29,191 nucleotides of DNA from positions 1-29,191 of the forward strand of contig JAMDBG010000187.1 in NCBI GenBank assembly GCA_023487865.1, read 5' to 3'. Position numbers and translations under genes: made by a program. Positions 24,183-29,191 of this stretch are shown one piece after another. The notes beneath the pieces were generated by a model. It did no database searches. It had not been told where the DNA came from and saw only the letters and a program-made list of their open reading frames with translations. This DNA comes from Deltaproteobacteria bacterium (lineage in GTDB: Bacteria; Desulfobacterota; Syntrophia; Syntrophales; UBA5619). Numbering within the stretch: position 1 is the first letter of the stretch; every line of letters begins with the position of its first letter.

Positions 24183-24839
24183 TTAGCCAAGAAGAGTCAT
24201 GATATCCGACAGGGTCTCGCAGATCATATCGGGGGCAAGGGAGAGCAGCTTGTCTCTCCCGGTTAATCCGCCCAGAAAGGCACAGCTCAGCGCTCCCGCC
24301 TGTCGCGCGAGCAGGATGTCGTTGACGCCGTCACCGATCACCACCGTCCGTTCGGGGGATGCGTTCCATTTCATCATCACCGGCTGGAGCAGCCGCGGAT
24401 CCGGTTTTCTGTAAGGCGCGCTTCCCTCACCGACAATTTCCAGAAAATGGGAATCGATCCCAAGACCTCGCGTGATCTTCACCGCATATTCCTGCCGTTT
24501 GTTGGTCACGATGACCTTCATCCTATCGCCAAAATGGGCAAGGACCGTCGGAACACCCGGATAAAGCGTCGTATGGTCGAGAAGATGTTCCGAATAATAA
24601 GGATAAAATATCGTCATCGCCCGCTCATGGTATTGTCCGTCATTGGGACCGAGGGCCCGTTTCATCAGTACCTCCAGACCGTCGCCGACGAATCCTTGGA
24701 CGGTATCGGCGTCCAGCAATGAAAATCCAAGCGACTGCAAAGTATGATTGACGGCAGCGACAAGGTCTTCGCCCGACCGGACAAGGGTTCCATCAAGATC
24801 GAATACCAGCAGATCAACTTGTTTCATGGGTCCCGGCAT
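24183..24839 (-). CDS. gph: HAD-family phosphatase, phosphoglycolate phosphatase-like
   Basis: Predicted to remove phosphate from 2-phosphoglycolate (made during DNA end repair) or a similar small phosphoester. The 218-residue protein starts at ATG 24839, six bases after AGAGGG; a TTG at 24869 is less likely. HAD motifs: FDLDGTLV (nucleophile Asp14, Asp16), VIVTNKR for motif II, YRKPDP for the motif III lysine and VVIGDGVNDILLARQAG for motif IV. The alpha-helical cap between motifs I and II is of the Gph/PGMB type. Substrate is assigned by family resemblance only; HAD enzymes are often promiscuous. It lies 120 bases after the metallo-beta-lactamase-fold gene. Confidence 0.82.
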   Translation of the reverse strand: MPGPMKQVDLLVFDLDGTLVRSGEDLVAAVNHTLQSLGFSLLDADTVQGFVGDGLEVLMKRALGPNDGQYHERAMTIFYPYYSEHLLDHTTLYPGVPTVLAHFGDRMKVIVTNKRQEYAVKITRGLGIDSHFLEIVGEGSAPYRKPDPRLLQPVMMKWNASPERTVVIGDGVNDILLARQAGALSCAFLGGLTGRDKLLSLAPDMICETLSDIMTLLG

Positions 24840-24959
24840 CCTCTTCCCTCTGATGACTGTGTATTGCAAAAGGACGAGCCTGAGTCTTACCCGGCTGGAA
24901 ATCCTTCTGCAGAAGCATTCTGTCCAGATGAATGAACCTGAAATACCGAAAGACGGATC

Positions 24960-25865
24960 TCAGGCCTTTTCCTCCATGGCGCCGGTGATGTGCCGCGCTG
25001 TCTGACGGCATACACCGGTATAAATCTCCGCCCCGATGATAAAATCCGGAATTTGACTTAATCTCTCCCTTACCAGCTCCTCCACGGTTGCATCAATGGA
25101 GCCTGTGCGCCGATAGATCGCCTCGACCATGGCCCGGTAATTTCTGGCCGCTTCACTGCTCCGCAAGAGATAGTTTTTTGCTTCCCGCCCCTTCACATAA
25201 CCGTAATGATCGGCACATAAAATATCGACTTTGAGCGGTTGCAGCCTCTCAAGACTCTGCTGGTATTGGGTAAAATTGGAATTGCCTGACGGCAGAATCG
25301 TCTCGCCATAGGGTATCCCGCCCCCCGTCTGAAGGAAAGAGAGCCTGATTTCCGGAACATAAGCGGATATGGAGCAGGAGGAGTGACCGGGTGTTTCCAG
25401 GATCTCCACGGTTAAAGCGCCGAGGTCGATCGTTGCCCCCTCCGAGACTGCCTGTCCGACGACATCATCCCGCCATTCGATATCCAGCCCTTCCAGCCAT
25501 TCGGCCACTCCCCTTCTTGACGCGGATAGGCGGCTGAAGGTGTTGATCGTCTCGATTCCCTTCGGCATCTGTAAAATTTGCCAGGCCCTCGCCGAGGCAT
25601 AAACCTGAAGAGCCGGATAGCGCCTCTGGAAAAAGGGGACCAGCCCTACATGATCGAAGTGGGAATGAAGGATCAGCAGCTTTTGAATCCTCTTTTCATC
25701 GATACCGAAGGCCTCCAGCTGGTCTAGCACGACCGGTGCCAGGTAGCTCATCCCACCACTGATGATCAGAGAGTAGGCGTCTCCCTCCAGCAGATAGATC
25801 CCCGATTCTTCTCTGCCCAAATACCAGAGGCGTTCACCGATCCGCCCTGGGTTGCAGCTCCTCAT
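24960..25865 (-). CDS. Metallo-beta-lactamase-fold hydrolase, one metal ligand altered
   Basis: A 301-residue cytoplasmic MBL-fold protein. The start is ATG 25865, just after GAGGGTAAA and 13 bases after the parvulin stop; starts at 25889 or 25895 would overlap the parvulin gene. The metal motif HSHFDHVG gives His67, His69, Asp71 and His72; TPGHSS gives His161 and ADHYG gives His220. The bridging Asp expected about 20 residues after TPGHSS, usually in a GD or SDA sequence, is absent: the segment reads SFLQTGGGIPYGETILPSGN. One metal site may therefore be weakened or lost. The remainder is helical, with no second domain. Hydrolysis of a thioester or lactone-like substrate is the usual role of this fold; the true substrate is unknown. 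Confidence 0.85.
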   Translation of the reverse strand: MRSCNPGRIGERLWYLGREESGIYLLEGDAYSLIISGGMSYLAPVVLDQLEAFGIDEKRIQKLLILHSHFDHVGLVPFFQRRYPALQVYASARAWQILQMPKGIETINTFSRLSASRRGVAEWLEGLDIEWRDDVVGQAVSEGATIDLGALTVEILETPGHSSCSISAYVPEIRLSFLQTGGGIPYGETILPSGNSNFTQYQQSLERLQPLKVDILCADHYGYVKGREAKNYLLRSSEAARNYRAMVEAIYRRTGSIDATVEELVRERLSQIPDFIIGAEIYTGVCRQTARHITGAMEEKA

Positions 25866-25878
25866 TTTACCCTCAGCC

Positions 25879-26997
25879 TCATTTTCCATAGACAACGATG
25901 TTCGCTCCCGCTTTGAGTCTCTTCACCAGTGCATCGAAGGCACCCTGTTGTTTCTGACGTTCAAGGAATGCCTGGATCTGATTCTTCGTTTCGCCATCCA
26001 GTTTCACAACCTCCGGGCTCTTATGTTCGATGACCTGGACAATGTGAAAACCGAATTCCGTCTCCACCACCGGGCCGATCGCATTTTTTTCCTGAGAAAA
26101 TGCGGCGTCTTCAAACGGTTTGACCATCTGACCGCGGGTGAAGGTTCCCAGGTCGCCGCCGTGCTCCTTGCTTGGGCAGTCGGAACTCTTCTTTGCCAGC
26201 TCCGCAAAATCGGCACCAGCGACGAGCTGCTTCCTGAGTTCTTCGGCCTTGGCCCTCTTCTCCGCTTTGATCTTATCGGTATCCCCGGATGCTTTGGACA
26301 CCAGAATATGCCTGGCATGAACGGATTCCGGCTTCTTGAATTTATCGAGGTTCTTGTTGTAGAAGTCGCCGATCTCTTTGTCCGCTATTTTGACCTTTCC
26401 TCCCAGCTCCTGCATGACCAGCTTGTTGATCCGGATGTTTATACCGATCTCATCGCGCATCTTCGCGGCATCGATCTTGTTTTTCTTGAGCAGATCGTCC
26501 ATCGTCATCCCGGCGGGAAGCTGGCTCTTCATGGACTCCAGAATATCTGTGACCTCCTTCTCGGAGGCCGTCAGTTTTTTTACGCCGATTTCCTTGTTGA
26601 GAAGCGTCCGGACAACGAATTCATCAACGAGACCTCGCCTGATCTCGACTTTGGCCTGTTCAAGACCTTCCGCAGGAATCTGACCCTTAAGCACTGCCAG
26701 TTTCTTTTGCAGATCCGCTTCGAGCTGTTCCTTGGTCAGCTTTACTCCGTCGACCTCGACGGCAACACCTGATGTATCAACAGTCTTTCCGGATTCTACG
26801 GCTGCTGAAGCGGCAGGTGCGACTGCCGGTTTTGCCGCTGTTGCTTGCGGCGCTGCATCCAAGACAAGCGCCGGTGCCATGACGGGTTGAGTCGCCGCTG
26901 CCTTCTTCTCTTCCTTGGAGCCGCATCCGATCATGCTGATAAAGATCAACAGAAGGGCCGTCCCGATGAAAAATTTCTTTCCGATTTTTTTTATCAC
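25879..26997 (-). CDS. Parvulin-type peptidyl-prolyl isomerase lipoprotein (PrsA/SurA-like)
   Basis: Predicted periplasmic folding helper attached to a membrane. The 372 residues start at GTG 26997 behind GGAGGAAGGATT. The lipoprotein signal ends with SMIGC (Cys25). An Ala/Pro-rich linker (about 30-75) leads to a SurA-N-like helical chaperone region (about 78-215) and one parvulin domain (about 226-325: HARHILVS, ADFAELAKKSSDCPSKEHGGDLGTF, MVKPFEDAAF and EFGFHIVQV). A C-terminal helix returns to the chaperone core. One isomerase domain plus lipobox is closer to PrsA or PpiD-like proteins than to SurA, which has two domains and no lipid anchor. It has its own strong promoter and is followed by the MBL-fold gene at 13 bases. 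Confidence 0.92.
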   Translation of the reverse strand: MIKKIGKKFFIGTALLLIFISMIGCGSKEEKKAAATQPVMAPALVLDAAPQATAAKPAVAPAASAAVESGKTVDTSGVAVEVDGVKLTKEQLEADLQKKLAVLKGQIPAEGLEQAKVEIRRGLVDEFVVRTLLNKEIGVKKLTASEKEVTDILESMKSQLPAGMTMDDLLKKNKIDAAKMRDEIGINIRINKLVMQELGGKVKIADKEIGDFYNKNLDKFKKPESVHARHILVSKASGDTDKIKAEKRAKAEELRKQLVAGADFAELAKKSSDCPSKEHGGDLGTFTRGQMVKPFEDAAFSQEKNAIGPVVETEFGFHIVQVIEHKSPEVVKLDGETKNQIQAFLERQKQQGAFDALVKRLKAGANIVVYGK

Positions 26998-27101
26998 AAT
27001 CCTTCCTCCCCGATTATTCGATCATTCAAATCCTTGCCTCTCAAGCGATCCACATCTGCCGGGCACGGCAAACCGGACATGCTGTTAAACGAAAGGTCCG
27101 T

Positions 27102-27130
27102 AATATATGCATAACCAATGTAAAGGTCAA
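27102..27130 (-). promoter_or_regulatory. Sigma-70-type promoter of the parvulin lipoprotein gene
   Basis: TTGACC (27125-27130) and TATATT (27102-27107) are separated by 17 bases, about 105 bases ahead of the GTG start and just after the end of the upstream glycosyltransferase gene. Confidence 0.75.
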
Positions 27131-27149
27131 GGAGGAATGAGGAATGTAT

Positions 27150-28514
27150 TCAGGAATGCGGAAAGTCGGACCGCAGGGTCTCCAGAATACGGAACTGCTC
27201 GTCAAGTTTTGGGATGCCTTCATAAGTGATGACCCGTGAAAGCGGCCGATCCCAAAGGGCGATAAGTTTTTTCAAGCCGTCGAACATCGGAATTAACGGA
27301 AATGCGGACTGGCTGAGATGATGAACCATCTTCAAGGTTTTCAATCCGTCGAACCAGACAGGGAATTGTCGCCGGAGTTGTCCGGTATCACGGCAGTTTT
27401 TCCTGATCAGATTCCAGCCCTCTGCAAATCGACTCAGGCGAAGATATTCCTCGAGACACGCATGAATGCGGCGCGCCCCGGCAAGGATCGCCTCCAGGTC
27501 CCTGTCGGGATCGGCCTCCATCGCGGCGAGCCACTTCTTGAGGATCACGAAGATCATTGGGTCATACAGGCGGTACTCATCCACCCCGCCGGTCAGGAAG
27601 CGGAGCATGCGTCTTCCCGTACCGAAGGGCACCCTTCCCGAAGGCCGCGGCGAGGGAAAAACTGTCGTTTCGGTAATGGCGCCGATCCTGCCGATCTTCG
27701 CCAGCTTGTTGAGGAAATGAAAATCCTCCGCCGCCCGACGCCGGTTCATCCCCCGGACATCCAGATATCCCTCTGCCGAACAGGCCATCGTCGAACCGAT
27801 GGAGTGAAAGGCATAGGGTGATGCAGCATAGGAAAGGCCGATGACGTAGGACCTGAGAAAGATCTCGTAGCAGCAGATCGCCGCCATCAGTCTCGGATTG
27901 TCCGATGCTTGATGGGCATAGGCGGCCACGGCGGCGGGATCGCCCGCCTGGGTGAAATACACCCGGAAGGCGGAAAGGTAATTCTCCTCCACCAGTGTGT
28001 CGGCATCGAGACAGCAGATCACCCCGCCGCCCGCCGCCCGCGCGTCAACAATCCCGAGGGCCGCATCCATCCCGATCTTTCTGGCCGTCCCCACGCCGCC
28101 GTCCCGGTCCGGAATCTCCAGTCCGGGGGAGGAGGCGTCGATGAAGGCCAACCGCAGATCGCTGCCGGCGACAGATTGAAGATCTCCCCTTATCCCGTCG
28201 GAGAGGTCGGGATGAACGGGACGCCTGAAAACGAGGGACTGCAATATGGGAAGGGTCTTTTGATTGTCGGCGAATTCCGCATCCGCAGTCAAAGGCCGCC
28301 GGTGATTATTCACGACGCAGATCACCAGCGTCCTCTGGAGGTCGCTGGCGCGATTCCTGGCGATGGAAGCCAGAGTCCGGAAAAGGGAATCCCTTTCGGC
28401 AAGGGCGGGAATCACGACAGCCTGCTCGATCCCCTCAACCGATGCCGCAACAAGTGGGCGCTGGGGAGAAATCCCATAGGTCCGGAGATATTTTTCGCGC
28501 CCTCGCACGTTCAT
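27150..28514 (-). CDS. Family 2-like glycosyltransferase, function unknown
   Basis: A 454-residue soluble protein with a GT-A type core: AVVIPALAERDSLFRTLASI at 32-51, the metal- and sugar-nucleotide-binding CCLDADTLVEENYL with DAD at 170-172, a KIGMDAAL helix before it, and RRAAEDFHFLNKLAKIG with the putative catalytic acid in AED (262-264). The last 130 residues are helical and not recognised. No membrane segments are evident, unlike processive GT2 enzymes. Its ATG overlaps the miaA stop (ATGA), so it is translationally coupled to a tRNA-modification gene, but no pathway genes for a polysaccharide lie nearby. Acceptor and donor are unknown. Confidence 0.82.
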   Translation of the reverse strand: MNVRGREKYLRTYGISPQRPLVAASVEGIEQAVVIPALAERDSLFRTLASIARNRASDLQRTLVICVVNNHRRPLTADAEFADNQKTLPILQSLVFRRPVHPDLSDGIRGDLQSVAGSDLRLAFIDASSPGLEIPDRDGGVGTARKIGMDAALGIVDARAAGGGVICCLDADTLVEENYLSAFRVYFTQAGDPAAVAAYAHQASDNPRLMAAICCYEIFLRSYVIGLSYAASPYAFHSIGSTMACSAEGYLDVRGMNRRRAAEDFHFLNKLAKIGRIGAITETTVFPSPRPSGRVPFGTGRRMLRFLTGGVDEYRLYDPMIFVILKKWLAAMEADPDRDLEAILAGARRIHACLEEYLRLSRFAEGWNLIRKNCRDTGQLRRQFPVWFDGLKTLKMVHHLSQSAFPLIPMFDGLKKLIALWDRPLSRVITYEGIPKLDEQFRILETLRSDFPHS

Positions 28515-29191
28515 GCCGTCACATGGGCGATCAGGGAGATCGCCTTGTCCGTATCGGCGTTTTCAATCCAGTGAATCCGAACACCGTTTCTTTCCATGCG
28601 TCTGAACCAGGTTGCCTGCCGTTTGGCAAACTGGTGGATACGGGTGTTTAGAACGGTGACCATCTCTTCTCTTGTCATCTGCCCCCGGAGATAACAGCCG
28701 ATGTAACGGTATTCAAGGCCGAAGGAATCGATCCTCTCCCAGCCAAGGCCCTTTTCCTTAAGCGCCCGTACCTCCTCGATCATTCCGGCTTTCAGGCGCG
28801 CCTCCAGGCGGTCGGTGATCTTGCGGCGCAGCACTTCTCTCTCGCAGCGGATCCCCAGAATCAGCGGAGAAATGGTGATCCTGCCTACATCGCCCCCGGA
28901 GTGAGAGCGTGTGAATTCAGCGATCTCAATCGCTCTGATGAGTCTTTTTCGGTCCTGAAGATCGGTCGTATTGTGCACATCAGTGCACAGCGAAAAGAGG
29001 CGCCGACGCAGGGATACCATCCCTTCCCCCTCCAGTTCCTTACGCAACGCCGGATCTTCGGGGACTGCCGGCAGGCGGTATCCCCGGATCACCGCATCCA
29101 GATAGAGACCCGTCCCCCCCACCATCAGGGGGATATTGCCCCGCATGATGATCTCCTGAAAACAGCGGTAAAAGAGCCTCTGGTATGCAAA
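28511..29191 (-). CDS. miaA: tRNA dimethylallyltransferase, 5' end outside the window
   Basis: Transfers a dimethylallyl group to A37 of tRNAs reading UNN codons. The frame is open to the right edge, and 226 residues of about 310 are visible; the ATP-binding N-terminus is missing. Visible hallmarks: FAYQRLFYRC leading to IPLMVGGTGLYLDAVIRG, DRKRLIRAIEIAE, the RLEARLKAGMIEEVRALKEKG segment, the FGLEYRYIGCYLRGQMTREEM segment and RIHQFAKRQATWFRRM. An internal ATG at 29146 is not the start. The stop overlaps the glycosyltransferase start by four bases. With tilS and tsaE this is the third tRNA anticodon-loop modification enzyme in the window. Confidence 0.96.
   Translation of the reverse strand, partial: FAYQRLFYRCFQEIIMRGNIPLMVGGTGLYLDAVIRGYRLPAVPEDPALRKELEGEGMVSLRRRLFSLCTDVHNTTDLQDRKRLIRAIEIAEFTRSHSGGDVGRITISPLILGIRCEREVLRRKITDRLEARLKAGMIEEVRALKEKGLGWERIDSFGLEYRYIGCYLRGQMTREEMVTVLNTRIHQFAKRQATWFRRMERNGVRIHWIENADTDKAISLIAHVTA

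Noticed and set aside
1..29191. CRISPR arrays, rRNA genes, phage modules or toxin-antitoxin pairs
   Set aside because: Looked for and not seen: no regularly spaced repeats, no rRNA-like sequence, no integrase or structural phage genes, no small paired genes of that kind.

Overview
The window looks like a chromosomal segment of a Gram-negative bacterium, most likely a member of the Desulfobacterota (former Deltaproteobacteria) close to the Syntrophales. This is inferred from gene order (lnt-prfB, tig-clpP-clpX-lon, ftsH-folP, tsaE-lysC), from a dihydropteroate synthase with an N-terminal extension, and from outer-envelope proteins such as apolipoprotein N-acyltransferase, an MltD-type lipoprotein and a parvulin lipoprotein. 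It is not proved. Most of the window is housekeeping DNA on the minus strand.

Layout. 1-4312 (minus): lnt, prfB (RF2, with the classical +1 programmed frameshift) and mltD, tightly packed; mltD runs off the left edge. 4656-6568 (plus): an asparaginase and a PuuE/PgdA-like deacetylase-fold protein. 6569-9718: an AT-richer islet holding a dinB-like 3' remnant, a small conserved-looking gene, insertion-sequence debris and a large exported protein. That protein has an M61-like peptidase fold, lacks the catalytic glutamate and ends in a CFI-box C-terminal domain. 9719-10056: tRNA-Asp and tRNA-Val with their own promoter and terminator. 10088-15956 (minus): a promoter, tRNA-Leu, tig, clpP, clpX (frameshifted) and lon, a protein-folding and proteolysis operon led by a tRNA. 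15991-16098: terminator and tRNA-Pro. 16625-17227 (plus): a small soluble lytic transglycosylase. 17305-22726 (minus): ftsH, folP, tsaE, lysC and a ComEA-like helix-hairpin-helix protein. 22982-29191 (minus): tilS, gph-like phosphatase, metallo-beta-lactamase-fold protein, parvulin lipoprotein, family 2 glycosyltransferase and miaA (runs off the right edge).

The genes fall into themes: translation fidelity and tRNA modification (prfB, tilS, tsaE, miaA, four tRNAs), protein quality control (tig, clpP, clpX, lon, ftsH, parvulin) and envelope maintenance (lnt, two lytic transglycosylases). No complete new multi-gene system is evident. The least explained part is the 6.6-9.7 kb islet, where the predicted pseudopeptidase with CFI-box tail sits beside a tRNA 3' end and mobile-element scars. 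Other points worth checking are the clpX frameshift and two enzymes (metallo-beta-lactamase fold, deacetylase fold) in which expected metal ligands are altered.
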